Source: Paenibacillaceae bacterium GAS479
Lineage (GTDB): Bacteria > Bacillota > Bacilli > Paenibacillales > Paenibacillaceae
Length of the DNA stretch: 64,000 nucleotides
Direction: 5' to 3'
NCBI GenBank assembly: GCA_900105225.1
Contig: LT629764.1
Location: 4,422,501 to 4,486,500 of the forward strand
Below the pieces are notes generated by a model that was not told the DNA's origin, ran no database searches, and saw only the letters and a program-made list of their open reading frames with translations. Shown piece after piece: positions 46,076-55,048 of the stretch. Each line of letters opens with the position of its first letter. The stretch's first letter is position 1. The position numbers and the translations under genes are program-made.

Positions 46076-46507
46076 ATGAACAACGAAGAATGGCCGGAAG
46101 CGGTCTTTGGCAGCCGAGATCCGGTGTATTTGCAGGTGGTCCGCCATTTCAAGGAGCTAATTGCCACCGGCTGGCTGAAAGCCGGGCAGACCGTACCGTC
46201 CCGGCGTGAACTTGCTTCCCGAATGAAAATTAATCCGAACACGGCGCAAAAAGCCTACAAGGAAATGGAGGAACAGAAATTGATCGTGACCGAGGGCAAT
46301 TCCCCAAGCCGGATTACAAGTGATGCCACGACACTTCGGGCTATCCGTTCCGAGCTGTTAGGCGAGGCGGTGGAGGCGTTTGTGGAGTCCGTTCGCCGTT
46401 TGGAAGCTCCTGTTGATGAGCTAGTGGAACTGGTTCGTGAGAAATACGAGAGGCATCCGCAACAGACAGGCGTGGAGTTTAGGAACGGAAAGGAAGGCGG
46501 AGCATGA
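46076..46507 (+). CDS. GntR regulator, YtrA type
   Basis: 143 residues. N-terminal winged helix (PVYLQVVRHFKELIATGWLK; SRRELASRMKINPNTAQKAY) and a short C-terminal helical dimerisation tail, the layout of the YtrA subfamily that controls ABC transporters. Ribosome site GCGAGGTG before ATG. Stop overlaps the next start (ATGA). Twin GTGTA-N12-TACAC sites in its promoter suggest autorepression, relieved by an unknown signal, often a cell-wall antibiotic in relatives. Confidence 0.93.
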   Translation: MNNEEWPEAVFGSRDPVYLQVVRHFKELIATGWLKAGQTVPSRRELASRMKINPNTAQKAYKEMEEQKLIVTEGNSPSRITSDATTLRAIRSELLGEAVEAFVESVRRLEAPVDELVELVREKYERHPQQTGVEFRNGKEGGA

Positions 46508-47193
46508 TCGAAGTCAGCGATATTCGCAAAACTTACCGCCGCAAGAAGGTATTGAACGGCGTATCCTTTAAGGCAGAGAAAGGGCAGATTACTTGTCTGA
46601 TCGGCCTGAACGGTGCCGGCAAGTCTACCATTCTCAAGGCGATAATGGGACTTACGCCGCTGAATGGCGGCAGCATTCGCATCGGCGGTCAGGTTTTGAC
46701 ACCTGAAGTATATAACACAATTGCTTTCATCCCGGATCGGCTTACGATGCCGGGCTCGATGAAGCTGCGCGATGGCTTGCAGTTCATGGCGGACTTTTAT
46801 CCCCGCTGGAACGCAGAGCGAGCCGAAGACCTGATGAGCTTTTTCCGGCTGGAGCGCGGGGAGCGGATCGGCAGAATGTCCAAGGGCACAGCGGCAAAGT
46901 TCAACCTCGTTCTCGGCATGGCGCAGGATGTGGACTATGTGCTGATGGATGAGCCGTTCTCCGGAATCGATATGTTCAGCCGTGAGATGATTGCCGATGT
47001 GTTCACAAGCCAGCTCGTGGAGGATCGGGGCGTGCTCATTACGACCCATGAGATCGGCGACATCGAGCATCTGGTTGACCGCGCTGTGCTGCTGCAGGAG
47101 GGGCATGTCATCCGCGATTTCAATTGTGAGGACATGCGCAGCGAGGAAGGCAAGTCGGTCATCGACGTGATGAGGGAGGTTTACCGGACTTGA
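46504..47193 (+). CDS. ABC transporter ATP-binding protein
   Basis: 229 residues. Walker A GLNGAGKST, Walker B VDYVLMDEPF, signature degenerate (RMSKGTAAKFN in place of LSGGQ), and His switch LITTHEIGD. The degenerate signature is common in YtrB/EcsA-like ATPases. ATGA overlap with gntR and TTGA overlap with the permease show a coupled operon. Confidence 0.92.
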   Translation: MIEVSDIRKTYRRKKVLNGVSFKAEKGQITCLIGLNGAGKSTILKAIMGLTPLNGGSIRIGGQVLTPEVYNTIAFIPDRLTMPGSMKLRDGLQFMADFYPRWNAERAEDLMSFFRLERGERIGRMSKGTAAKFNLVLGMAQDVDYVLMDEPFSGIDMFSREMIADVFTSQLVEDRGVLITTHEIGDIEHLVDRAVLLQEGHVIRDFNCEDMRSEEGKSVIDVMREVYRT

Positions 47194-48011
47194 AAACGTA
47201 TTTGAAGCTGGTACATATGGAAATTTACCGGTTCCGTTTCATCCTTGGCGGCTTGATGGCGTTGACAGCTATCGTTCAGTTGCTCAGCACGCAGATCGTT
47301 CTGTCAGATCGTCTGAAAACAATCTACGAATCAGCTGCCCGCGAGGGCAAATCGCTAGGGATGGAATATAGCTTTCACATGAGAGAGGTATATTCTACTA
47401 CTGGAGTTTGGATGGTAGTACCGGTCATAATGTGCATCGTGGTGATCAGTCTTTATATTTTCTTGATCTGGTATCGAGACTGGTTCGGCAAATCGACGTT
47501 TGCATACCGACTGCTGATGCTCCCCTACCCAAGGTTCACTCTTTATTTGTCAAAGTTTACCGCTCTTATGGTTTTCATATTCAGCCTGCTGGCGCTGCAG
47601 ATTGTCATTGTTGTTTTGCAGATGATGCTGTATTTCTTCCGCGTGCCGGAAGAACTGCGGGTCCCGGTGTCCTTAGTCGACACAATCCGGTTTTCGGAAA
47701 CTTTCTTTTACATTCCGCTGCAACTGCAAGAATTTCTGCTATTGTACGGCTTTGGTTCTGTTTTCGTTCTGCTGCTGTTCACGACGGTGCTGCTGGAACG
47801 CAGTTACCGCTTGAAGGGGCTGATTGCAGGGCTCAGCTATACGATTGTTACTTTCGCGTTGGTCGCTTGGATGTGGTCAATGGCTGAATCGGATAGTTTT
47901 TTTCTTTTCCCTTCCGAGCTGCTACTTGTTACGATCGCAGTCATGCTCGGCAATACGGCGTTATCGTTATGGCTCGGCAGATGGCTGCTCCGCACGAAGG
48001 TTACGGTTTGA
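47190..48011 (+). CDS. ABC transporter permease of the GntR operon
   Basis: 273 residues with about six membrane segments (for example VPVIMCIVVISLYIFLIWY and LMVFIFSLLALQIVIVVLQM). TTG start overlapping the ATPase stop. Family-level assignment comes from topology and operon position; no motif identifies the substrate. Confidence 0.85.
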   Translation: MKTYLKLVHMEIYRFRFILGGLMALTAIVQLLSTQIVLSDRLKTIYESAAREGKSLGMEYSFHMREVYSTTGVWMVVPVIMCIVVISLYIFLIWYRDWFGKSTFAYRLLMLPYPRFTLYLSKFTALMVFIFSLLALQIVIVVLQMMLYFFRVPEELRVPVSLVDTIRFSETFFYIPLQLQEFLLLYGFGSVFVLLLFTTVLLERSYRLKGLIAGLSYTIVTFALVAWMWSMAESDSFFLFPSELLLVTIAVMLGNTALSLWLGRWLLRTKVTV

Positions 48012-48021
48012 AGGAGGACAT

Positions 48022-49197
48022 ATGAAAAAATATTTTTACAGTATCGGATTAGTCGGACTGAGCCTAATTGTGCTGATTTTTTTTGCCGGAGCGGCAATTG
48101 CTGAGCGCAAACCTCCTCTTGAACTGGTCACGCAGGAAGGCAACGCTGAAGTGATGCGAGGGTATGCACTGGAAGGACTGGGAGCACAGTTGACGTCTGA
48201 CGGTGGAAGAGAATGGATGGATGACAACCGTATTTCCGAAGCATATGAGGATTCGTTGAGCACGAATAATTATGATGGCGAGCGCAATGAACTGATTGCT
48301 GACTATCGCTCTTTCATGCGAGGCTATCAGCGGGCTGATTCCTACTATCGGGACGAGCAGGTGATTATTGGAGCAGACGCTGACAATGAAAAATCGGAGG
48401 TTCTCGTTCGAATTTTAGATCGCTCAAATTCCAAAGTCAAGGAGTTAAAGGTCCCCGTTAAGAGTAACGATAGCATGCGTCAAATAGTTAATCCGAACAT
48501 TATCGTTCAGGACATTCAATTAATTGGTGATCGGATTCATCTGTTAGTAAGTGATTACGCGAATAATGGCTGGGAATATACTGCTTATGCTATTGACCGC
48601 AACAGTGGAACAGTTATCAAGTCTCAAGTTATTTATGTTCCAGAGGAGATGAATGATCCCTCTTTAAGGACGAGCATTGATTTGAAGGCGGAAATCAGAG
48701 AGCTGGCAGCCTCGCCTATTATTATGTTTAATATCAAAACAATGAAGACCGATTCAAGCGGCTCAGAGTCACTTAAGGAATGGCGGGTTATGGGTTATGA
48801 TTATGCCAGCGGAGAAACGTGGAATTTGCCTCAGGAAGGACTGGATTTGATCAAAAAAGGTTTGGAGCCTACGCTTCATGAAGGTAAGCTATTTGCTTAC
48901 GATGATAGCTATTCTGGTTCGAAGATCTATTCCATCGACCCAAAAACGGGCAAGCAAAACGCAGAGTCGCTCTCTCAGGCGGCCGGCGAAGCCGGTTCGA
49001 GAAATATTACGCGATCTATTAAATTTGGGGATGGACTGATCTACGTAAGCATCCTTGAAGATGGTGTTACCAGTGTTATCGTTTATGACGAGGCAACCCA
49101 TGCCGTCGCATACAGAGGATTGGTCAAGTTCAAGAAGGCTAGCGCAAAAGCGGACAGACTTTTTTATTTTCACAGTCTCAAATATATAGGGAAATAA
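48022..49197 (+). CDS. Membrane-anchored protein of unknown function in GntR-ABC operon
   Basis: 391 residues, not recognised. One N-terminal membrane segment or uncleaved signal (SIGLVGLSLIVLIFFAGAAIA), then ~360 extracellular residues with repeated strand-like blocks (WEYTAYAIDRNSGTVIKSQV; YDDSYSGSKIYSIDPKTGK), which suggests a beta-propeller. AAGGAGG 6 bases before ATG and only 10 bases after the permease stop. Likely an accessory or sensor for the transporter. Confidence 0.75.
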   Translation: MKKYFYSIGLVGLSLIVLIFFAGAAIAERKPPLELVTQEGNAEVMRGYALEGLGAQLTSDGGREWMDDNRISEAYEDSLSTNNYDGERNELIADYRSFMRGYQRADSYYRDEQVIIGADADNEKSEVLVRILDRSNSKVKELKVPVKSNDSMRQIVNPNIIVQDIQLIGDRIHLLVSDYANNGWEYTAYAIDRNSGTVIKSQVIYVPEEMNDPSLRTSIDLKAEIRELAASPIIMFNIKTMKTDSSGSESLKEWRVMGYDYASGETWNLPQEGLDLIKKGLEPTLHEGKLFAYDDSYSGSKIYSIDPKTGKQNAESLSQAAGEAGSRNITRSIKFGDGLIYVSILEDGVTSVIVYDEATHAVAYRGLVKFKKASAKADRLFYFHSLKYIGK

Positions 49198-49216
49198 AAC
49201 TGATCTCATCCGATCT

Positions 49217-49245
49217 GCCGCAGCCAAGCCTGCGGCATTTTTTTT
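49217..49245 (+). terminator. Terminator ending the GntR-ABC operon
   Basis: GCCGCAG / CTGCGGC stem and eight T. Isolates sigG from upstream transcription. Confidence 0.85.
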
Positions 49246-49350
49246 ATCCCCTAATAATGTCGAAAATTCCCTTTATCCTGTTGGTTGGATGCGCTCCCAA
49301 GGGTCTGTCGCCGCTTGTCTGACGCTTCCGTTGGAGGAATAAAAATGAAG

Positions 49351-49390
49351 CCCAAGGAGATAATGCTTATTAATGTTTCTCCTTGGGAGG
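49351..49390 (+). promoter_or_regulatory. Hairpin occluding the sigG ribosome site
   Basis: Perfect 10-bp stem CCCAAGGAGA (49351-49360) / TCTCCTTGGG (49378-49387). The GGG of the ribosome site GGGAGG (49385-49390) is buried in the stem. Confidence 0.7.
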
Positions 49391-49398
49391 TAGTCACG

Positions 49399-50181
49399 TT
49401 GACCCGAAATAAAGTCGAGATCTGTGGAGTGGATACCGCCAAACTCCCCGTCCTTACCAATGTCGAAATGCGAGAGCTATTCACTGCTCTTCAGACGAAA
49501 AATGAGTGGTCTGCCAGAGAGAAACTGGTAAATGGAAACCTTAGGCTGGTCCTCAGCGTCATCCAGCGGTTCAACAACCGCGGAGAGTTTGTAGACGATC
49601 TGTTCCAGGTCGGCTGCATCGGACTGATGAAGGCCATTGATAATTTTGATCTGGGCCAAAATGTTAAGTTCTCCACTTACGCTGTACCGATGATTATCGG
49701 CGAAATTCGCCGTTATCTACGTGACAATAACCCGATCCGTGTCTCTCGCTCATTGCGCGATATTGCTTACAAGGCGCTCCAGGTACGGGATGCGCTGACG
49801 AATCAGAACTCAAGGGAGCCGACCATTCTCGAGATTGCCGAAGCGCTTGGCGTGCCCAAAGAAGATGTTGTTTTTGCACTGGACGCCATCCAAGATCCGG
49901 TGTCACTATTCGAGCCGATCTATCATGACGGCGGTGATCCCATCTATGTGATGGATCAGATCAGCGATGATCGCAACAAGGATGTTGGCTGGATCGAGGA
50001 AATTGCGCTGCGCGAAGCGATGCACAAGTTGAACCAGCGCGAGAAAATGATTCTCTCGATGCGCTTTTTCGAGGGTAAAACGCAGATGGAGGTTGCCGAC
50101 GAAATCGGCATTAGCCAGGCTCAAGTTTCCCGTCTGGAGAAGTCGGCCATCCAGCAGCTGCAGAAACATGTCAAGACTTGA
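49399..50181 (+). CDS. sigG: RNA polymerase sigma-G factor
   Basis: 260 residues from TTG 49399. Late forespore sigma factor. NKVEICGVDTAKLPVL at the start, region 2 (QNVKFSTYAVPMIIGEIRRY) and region 4 (ADEIGISQAQVSRLEKSAI) match B. subtilis SigG closely, including its 260-residue length. TTG chosen because GGGAGGT lies 7 bases upstream and the protein then begins exactly like the relative; an ATG at 49345 with TGGAGG would add 18 residues, and that stretch forms a hairpin over the TTG ribosome site. Separated from sigE by 10 kb. Confidence 0.95.
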   Translation: MTRNKVEICGVDTAKLPVLTNVEMRELFTALQTKNEWSAREKLVNGNLRLVLSVIQRFNNRGEFVDDLFQVGCIGLMKAIDNFDLGQNVKFSTYAVPMIIGEIRRYLRDNNPIRVSRSLRDIAYKALQVRDALTNQNSREPTILEIAEALGVPKEDVVFALDAIQDPVSLFEPIYHDGGDPIYVMDQISDDRNKDVGWIEEIALREAMHKLNQREKMILSMRFFEGKTQMEVADEIGISQAQVSRLEKSAIQQLQKHVKT

Positions 50182-50226
50182 ACAGCTCATTGTTTAACTA
50201 GTCCAGCTTAACTAGCAGGAGAACTC

Positions 50227-50250
50227 AAGGCGCCGATCGGCGCCTTTTTT
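50227..50250 (+). terminator. Terminator after sigG
   Basis: Palindrome AAGGCGCCGATCGGCGCCTT then T-run. Confidence 0.88.
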
Positions 50251-50331
50251 CATGTCTTTATGGGCTGTTCCCCTGTCCTTGCTCATATACTGAAATAGGC
50301 AACTTACACCCCAGGACGGGAAGTGCGGTTT

Positions 50332-50634
50332 ATGATCATGAAAATCTCCGACTTTCAGACGAAGGATGTCATCAATATCGTGGATGGTAAAAAGCTGGGC
50401 CAGATCAGCGATATGGAAATTGATCTTCGCCAGGGTAGGATTGATTCCATCGTAGTGCCGCATCTCACGAAATTTTTTGGCATGTTCGGCAACGGAACAG
50501 AACTGGTCATTCCCTGGCGCAACATTGTTAAGATCGGCGCGGATGTAGTGCTGGTCAGAATGGAAGGCGCAAGCGGCAAAGTTTATCTGGAAGATGAGGA
50601 CCTTCAAGTCAAGCCGTTGCAGCGACGGGATTAA
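50332..50634 (+). CDS. ylmC: YlmC/YmxH family PRC-barrel sporulation protein
   Basis: 100 residues. PRC-barrel-like strands (DVINIVDGKKLGQISDMEID; RIDSIVVPHL; LVIPWRNIVKIGADVVLV). Function unproven; conserved in spore formers after sigG. ATG at 50332 or 50338; ribosome site weak. Confidence 0.9.
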   Translation: MIMKISDFQTKDVINIVDGKKLGQISDMEIDLRQGRIDSIVVPHLTKFFGMFGNGTELVIPWRNIVKIGADVVLVRMEGASGKVYLEDEDLQVKPLQRRD

Positions 50635-50701
50635 CCCGGCGTTAGCACGGCTTTCCAGCGTTTATGGGCTCATGGTACACTGGACACGAGGTGAGAATCG
50701 G

Positions 50702-51565
50702 ATGGAACCGTTTGTTTCCAAGCATAGATTGGATAAGGCGAAGGAGGCTTCGCTTTTTTTGTTGGAATCGTGGGTAAAAGAAGGAAGAGGCCTCACGGCC
50801 GGCTTCACTGGCCGTGAAGGAGGTGCCAGCGTCGCGCCTTGGGCTTCGCTGAATATGGGGCTGCATGTCGGAGATGACGATAACGCAGTTCTTGAAAACC
50901 GCAGGCGGTTAGCGGAAGCGCTCGGCTGGAGCTTCGAGGCTTTCACCTGCGGCGAGCAGGTGCATGGCTGCGCCGTGCAGGCTGTAGGAGCCGTCAATGC
51001 CGGCAGCGGCCGGGACAGCCGAACGACAGCAGTTCAAGATACGGACGCACTCATGACCGATGAGCCTGGCGTCCTGCTTGTTTCCTTTTATGGGGATTGT
51101 GTACCGCTTTACTTCTGGGATCCCGTGCGGCGTGCGGCCGCTCTCGCCCATGCCGGTTGGAAGGGTACGGTGCTGGAGATCGGCCGCGAGACGATCGAGG
51201 CAATGGGGAGCAGCTATGGCTGCAAACCCGAGAATATCCGTACGGCCATCGGGCCGTCAATCGGGGATTGCTGTTACGAGGTTGACGAGAACGTGTTATC
51301 GCGGGTTCGTCCGCTGCTGGAGGAGCTGCGGCAAGCGGACGTGGAAGCTTTTGCAGAAGTAATAACAGACTCCACACCCGGACATGGCTTCCTTAACTTG
51401 AAAGAGCTGAACCGACAGATTATGATAAAAGCAGGAATTTTGCCGATGCATATCGAATTATCGGAGTGGTGCACTGGTTGTCGCCGCGATCTGTTCTTCT
51501 CCCACCGCATGGAGGGAGGGCGAGCGGGCCGGATGGCTAGCTGGATCGGCATGGAGGGCAGGTGA
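50702..51565 (+). CDS. pgeF: Purine nucleoside phosphorylase / laccase-domain protein YlmD
   Basis: 287 residues. YfiH/YlmD family with the conserved metal ligands in CGEQVHGCAV, FYGDCVPLYF and LAHAGWKGT; C-terminal CTGCRRDLFFSHR. Relatives act on purine nucleosides and, as PgeF, edit misplaced peptidoglycan precursors; which applies here is unknown. AGGTGAG before ATG. Confidence 0.92.
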   Translation: MEPFVSKHRLDKAKEASLFLLESWVKEGRGLTAGFTGREGGASVAPWASLNMGLHVGDDDNAVLENRRRLAEALGWSFEAFTCGEQVHGCAVQAVGAVNAGSGRDSRTTAVQDTDALMTDEPGVLLVSFYGDCVPLYFWDPVRRAAALAHAGWKGTVLEIGRETIEAMGSSYGCKPENIRTAIGPSIGDCCYEVDENVLSRVRPLLEELRQADVEAFAEVITDSTPGHGFLNLKELNRQIMIKAGILPMHIELSEWCTGCRRDLFFSHRMEGGRAGRMASWIGMEGR

Positions 51566-51570
51566 CGCTG

Positions 51571-52302
51571 ATGACGCTCGCGCAGCGCAAGGCGGAGGTA
51601 GAGGGAAGAATTGCGGAGGCATGCCGCCGGGTTGGGAGAGATCCTTCCGAGGTTGGCGTGATCGCCGTAACGAAGTACGTGTCATTAGAGCGGACACAGG
51701 AGGCGCTTGCCGCAGGCTGTCGGCATCTGGGTGAGAATCGCTGGCAGGATGCCCGGGAGAAGTGGCTGACGCTTGCGGATGAGCATGGAGAGGGCGGTAG
51801 CGAGAACGGGAGCAAGGCACCGATCTGGCATTTTATCGGCTCTCTGCAGTCGAACAAGGTTAAGGACGTCGTAGGCAGATTTACATATATTCATTCGTTG
51901 GACAGGCTTCCGCTCGCGGAAGCGATACACCGCAAGGCCAGCAGTCTGGGCATCATGGTGCCTTGCTTCATTCAGGTTAACGTCTCGGGGGAAGAGTCCA
52001 AACATGGCCTGACCCCGGACGGCTTGCAGGAGTTGGCACTCGGGCTGCGCGACTATCCGTCGATCCAACCGATTGGACTTATGACGATGGCGCCGCATGA
52101 GGAAGACCCGGAGCTGACGCGCCCGGTTTTCCGCCGGCTGAGGGAGCTGAGGGATGAGGCCAACCGACTGGGTTGGTTCTTAGAGCCGCTGACCGAACTA
52201 TCGATGGGCATGTCCAATGATTTTGAAGTGGCCATTGAAGAAGGCGCCACCCGGGTTCGACTCGGAACCATTCTGGTGGGCAAAGAGGAGGAGCTGATGT
52301 GA
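51571..52302 (+). CDS. ylmE: YggS family PLP-binding protein YlmE
   Basis: 243 residues. Pyridoxal-phosphate homeostasis protein; the PLP lysine is in VIAVTKYVS near residue 32, with [10 protein letters not shown] and [18 protein letters not shown] completing the barrel. Start ATG 51571 with AGGTGA 5 bases upstream; GTG 51562 is possible. Overlaps sepF by 4 bases. Confidence 0.95.
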   Translation: MTLAQRKAEVEGRIAEACRRVGRDPSEVGVIAVTKYVSLERTQEALAAGCRHLGENRWQDAREKWLTLADEHGEGGSENGSKAPIWHFIGSLQSNKVKDVVGRFTYIHSLDRLPLAEAIHRKASSLGIMVPCFIQVNVSGEESKHGLTPDGLQELALGLRDYPSIQPIGLMTMAPHEEDPELTRPVFRRLRELRDEANRLGWFLEPLTELSMGMSNDFEVAIEEGATRVRLGTILVGKEEELM

Positions 52303-52742
52303 AGGTGATGAACAAGTTCATGAATTTCCTTGGCTTACAGGATGAGGAAGAGATTATCGAACGTGAGACGGTGCAATCACAGGACGAGCAGGAAGTTGAA
52401 ACTTCCCCGGCAGATTTGCGTAAGCAATCCAAAGGCAGCAACATCGTCAGCATTCATTCCCAGAAAAATATGCGTGTCGTTTTGAGCGAACCGCGCTCCT
52501 ATGACGAGGCGCAGGAGATTGCGGATCACTTGAGAAACCGCCGCTCGGTCATCGTGAACCTGCAGCGCGTACGTACCGATCTTGCAGTTCGCATCGTGGA
52601 CTTCCTAAGCGGTACAGTTTATGCGCTGAATGGCCATATCTCCAAGCTGGGTCCAAATATTTTCTTGTGCACGCCGGATTCGGTTGATGTTCAGGGCACC
52701 ATAACGGAAATGCTAGCAGACGAAGACTACAGACAAAGATGA
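52299..52742 (+). CDS. sepF: Cell division protein SepF
   Basis: 147 residues. Membrane-binding amphipathic start ([11 protein letters not shown]), acidic linker, then the FtsZ-binding ring domain ([51 protein letters not shown]). GTG start with GAGGAGG upstream. Bundles FtsZ and anchors it at the septum. Confidence 0.96.
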   Translation: MKVMNKFMNFLGLQDEEEIIERETVQSQDEQEVETSPADLRKQSKGSNIVSIHSQKNMRVVLSEPRSYDEAQEIADHLRNRRSVIVNLQRVRTDLAVRIVDFLSGTVYALNGHISKLGPNIFLCTPDSVDVQGTITEMLADEDYRQR

Positions 52743-52755
52743 GGTGACCTAACCG

Positions 52756-53031
52756 TTGGGATTCAATTACGTCAGCCTAATTTCAAGCCTTGAGACGATT
52801 TACAGCTTCTTGATTATCGGTTACATCTTGCTTTCCTGGCTACCCAACGCCCGTGAGAGCTTCATTGGTGAATTCCTCGGCAAAATTGTCGAGCCTTACC
52901 TCAGCATTTTCCGCCGTTTTATCCCGCCGATTGGTGGCATGCTGGATATTAGCCCGATTGTGGCCCTGTTCGCGCTTCGCTTTGTCGTGGCTGGCCTGAT
53001 CGGAGTTTTAGACTTTTTGTTCGGACGCTGA
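52756..53031 (+). CDS. ylmG: YggT family membrane protein YlmG
   Basis: 91 residues, two membrane segments flanking SWLPNARESFIGEFL and EPYLSIFRRFIPPIGGMLDISP, the YggT signature. TTG start with GAGGTGACC. Role in division or membrane organisation is not settled. Confidence 0.93.
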   Translation: MGFNYVSLISSLETIYSFLIIGYILLSWLPNARESFIGEFLGKIVEPYLSIFRRFIPPIGGMLDISPIVALFALRFVVAGLIGVLDFLFGR

Positions 53032-53035
53032 TTAG

Positions 53036-53815
53036 ATGTCTGGTTTTTTTGAACATTTCCTTCCGGAGGAGCGGCCATTCGTGGATCGTGTGCTGGAATG
53101 GGTCGAGAGGTCCGCTGGGCTCCATGAGCTCAAGCGGACCGATTTTTTAGATCCACGCCAGCAAAGTATTCTGCAGTCGCTTGCCAATCGGGAGCCGTCT
53201 ATAACGATCCGGCTTGACGGAGGTTACGAGGGAGCGGAGCGCAGGCGGGCGCTAATCGCCCCGGAATATCGTTATCTCGAGGCGGAGGATATGAGTATCG
53301 TCGTGTTGGAAGTTGAAGCCCCCTCTGGCGGGCATCCCGATTTGGATCACGGCGATTATTTGGGCTCTGTACTCGGTCTCGGCATTAAGCGCGATCGAAT
53401 CGGCGATATTCATGTCGGCGAAGAAGGGGCGCAGTTGCTTGTTGCAGCGGAAATCGCAGAGTTTCTTAACATTCATTTACGCCAGGTGCATCGGCTGAAC
53501 GTAATGACCGCTATAAGACCGCTGTCCGAGCTTCGGCCGGTCACGGCTACTATGGAGGAGATGGCGTTCACAGTAGCCTCAATGCGACTGGATGGCATCG
53601 CGAGTGATGTGTACCGCATCAGCCGCGCCAAAATTGTCGATCCAATCCGCGCCGGCCGCTGCCGTGTTAACTGGAAAGCGGAGGAAGATCCGTCAAAACA
53701 GCTGCGTGAAGGAGATGTCGTGTCGATCAAGGGACTCGGCAGATTCAAGCTGCTGGAGGTAGACGGTGTAACCAAGAAGGGGCGCATTCGTGTACGCGCA
53801 GGCAAGTTTGTCTAG
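53036..53815 (+). CDS. ylmH: S4-domain RNA-binding protein YlmH
   Basis: 259 residues. N-terminal ~180 residues of the YlmH type (GYEGAERRRALIAP; LGIKRDRIGDI), C-terminal S4 RNA-binding domain (MRLDGIASDVYRISRAK; REGDVVSIKGLGRFKLLEV). YlmH proteins are linked to ribosome rescue and division. Starts 4 bases after the ylmG stop. Confidence 0.94.
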   Translation: MSGFFEHFLPEERPFVDRVLEWVERSAGLHELKRTDFLDPRQQSILQSLANREPSITIRLDGGYEGAERRRALIAPEYRYLEAEDMSIVVLEVEAPSGGHPDLDHGDYLGSVLGLGIKRDRIGDIHVGEEGAQLLVAAEIAEFLNIHLRQVHRLNVMTAIRPLSELRPVTATMEEMAFTVASMRLDGIASDVYRISRAKIVDPIRAGRCRVNWKAEEDPSKQLREGDVVSIKGLGRFKLLEVDGVTKKGRIRVRAGKFV

Positions 53816-53830
53816 GCGAGTACAGGGATC

Positions 53831-53873
53831 AGGATGGGCGCTTCGCCTTGGCGGACGGGCTCATCCTTTTTTT
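53831..53873 (+). terminator. Terminator after ylmH
   Basis: AGGATGGGC / GCTCATCCT around a GC-rich loop, seven T. Confidence 0.8.
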
Positions 53874-54045
53874 ACCGGTGTTCATGGTCTGAATGAAAAG
53901 ATGAGTTCTGCCGATATAGGGAGAAGACGTCTTTTTTTTCGCGGCATGTGAACTTTGCAGGAAATTGGCTGTACCTGTCGAAATGAATAAGCCACACCAT
54001 GGACGGCCCAAACATCAGGAATCCATTCAAGCAGGAGGTGCCCCA

Positions 54046-54543
54046 ATGCCGCTGACGCCATTGGACATACATAACAAGGAGTTTGGAAGACGACTCCGCG
54101 GCTATGACGAGGACCAGGTCAATGAGTTTCTGGATCAAGTCATCAAGGACTATGAAGCGCTGATTCGGGAGAACAAGGATTTGCAAAATCAGATCCTCAA
54201 TCTTCAGGAGAAGCTCAACCATTTCTCCAATATCGAGGAGACGCTTAGCAAAACGATCATCGTTGCCCAGGAAGCGGCTGACGAGGTGAGGGGCAATGCC
54301 AAGAAAGAGGCTCAGCTCATCATCAAGGAAGCAGAGAAAAATGCCGACCGCATCATCAACGATTCTCTGATGAAGTCTCGCAAAGTTTCGCTGGAGGTCG
54401 AGGAACTCAAAAAGCAGGCTTCCATTTACCGTACACGTTTCCGTACACTCGTTGAAGCACAGCTGGAGCTTCTCTCCCAGGATGGCTGGGATAAGCTGGA
54501 GTCTGCATCTAGCAGCTTGTCGCTTGAGCAGTCTAACCGCTAA
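54046..54543 (+). CDS. divIVA: Septum and pole marker DivIVA
   Basis: 165 residues. N-terminal curvature-sensing block (LTPLDIHNKEFGRRLRGYDE; VNEFLDQVIKDYE) then coiled coil to the end. Recruits MinJ/MinD and, in sporulation, RacA. AGGAGGTG 6 bases before ATG 54046; upstream open codons ignored. Confidence 0.96.
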   Translation: MPLTPLDIHNKEFGRRLRGYDEDQVNEFLDQVIKDYEALIRENKDLQNQILNLQEKLNHFSNIEETLSKTIIVAQEAADEVRGNAKKEAQLIIKEAEKNADRIINDSLMKSRKVSLEVEELKKQASIYRTRFRTLVEAQLELLSQDGWDKLESASSSLSLEQSNR

Positions 54544-54550
54544 TTTATTT

Positions 54551-54578
54551 TCCCCCGACAATGGGGGATTTTTTTTAT
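54551..54578 (+). terminator. Terminator after divIVA
   Basis: CCCCC / GGGGG around CGACAAT-like loop, followed by eight T. Confidence 0.85.
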
Positions 54579-54610
54579 ATTGTATTTCGGTGGGGCCGTG
54601 CCTCTGGCGG

Positions 54611-54640
54611 TTGACACCTTTTAACCCAATGGGGTATAAA
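54611..54640 (+). promoter_or_regulatory. Promoter of the ileS T-box transcript
   Basis: TTGACA (54611-54616), 18-base spacer, TATAAA (54635-54640). Confidence 0.8.
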
Positions 54641-54644
54641 GTAG

Positions 54645-55027
54645 TATAGAAATGTTTATGTTTGACTAACAATGTGAACATCAACTTCATTGACGAGAAC
54701 AAGCAAGCTGCGGGGAAGTCCCTCAGAGAGCCGGCCATAGTGCTGCAAGTCGGCGTTCGGAACCCAGCCATGCATCCTCTCCGAGAAGCGCTGCCGAAGC
54801 GGTCTGGATTCCATAAGGAATTCAGTCACAGTAAGCCGCGCCGGATGTCCTCCGTTACAGGGAACGCGGATCGGTTACAGTTAGATCCGCTGCCGAGGAA
54901 CGCCCCGTCTCCACTACACTCGCACCCTTTTATTAGGTGCCTGCAGTAGCGTTTATGGATCCGCGTTCGATCTAGGGTGGTATCGCGAGTTTACGCTCGC
55001 CCCTTTCCAGGGGCGGGCTTTTTTATT
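54645..55027 (+). ncRNA. T-box leader (isoleucine) of ileS
   Basis: T-box AGGGTGGTATCGCGAG at 54974-54989 (common form has ACCGCG), followed by terminator GCTCGCCCC/GGGGCGGGC with T-run at 54995-55025. Stem I features include CAGAGAGCCGG near 54724, and the sequence GCATCCTCTCCGAG gives a candidate AUC isoleucine specifier at 54774-54776. Uncharged tRNA-Ile should stabilise the antiterminator and allow ileS expression. Confidence 0.9.
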
Positions 55028-55048
55028 TATCTAAGGGAGTGTTGAGGT

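Noticed and set aside
54662-54949. 95-codon frame in the ileS leader
   Set aside because: The region is a T-box RNA; the frame has no ribosome site.
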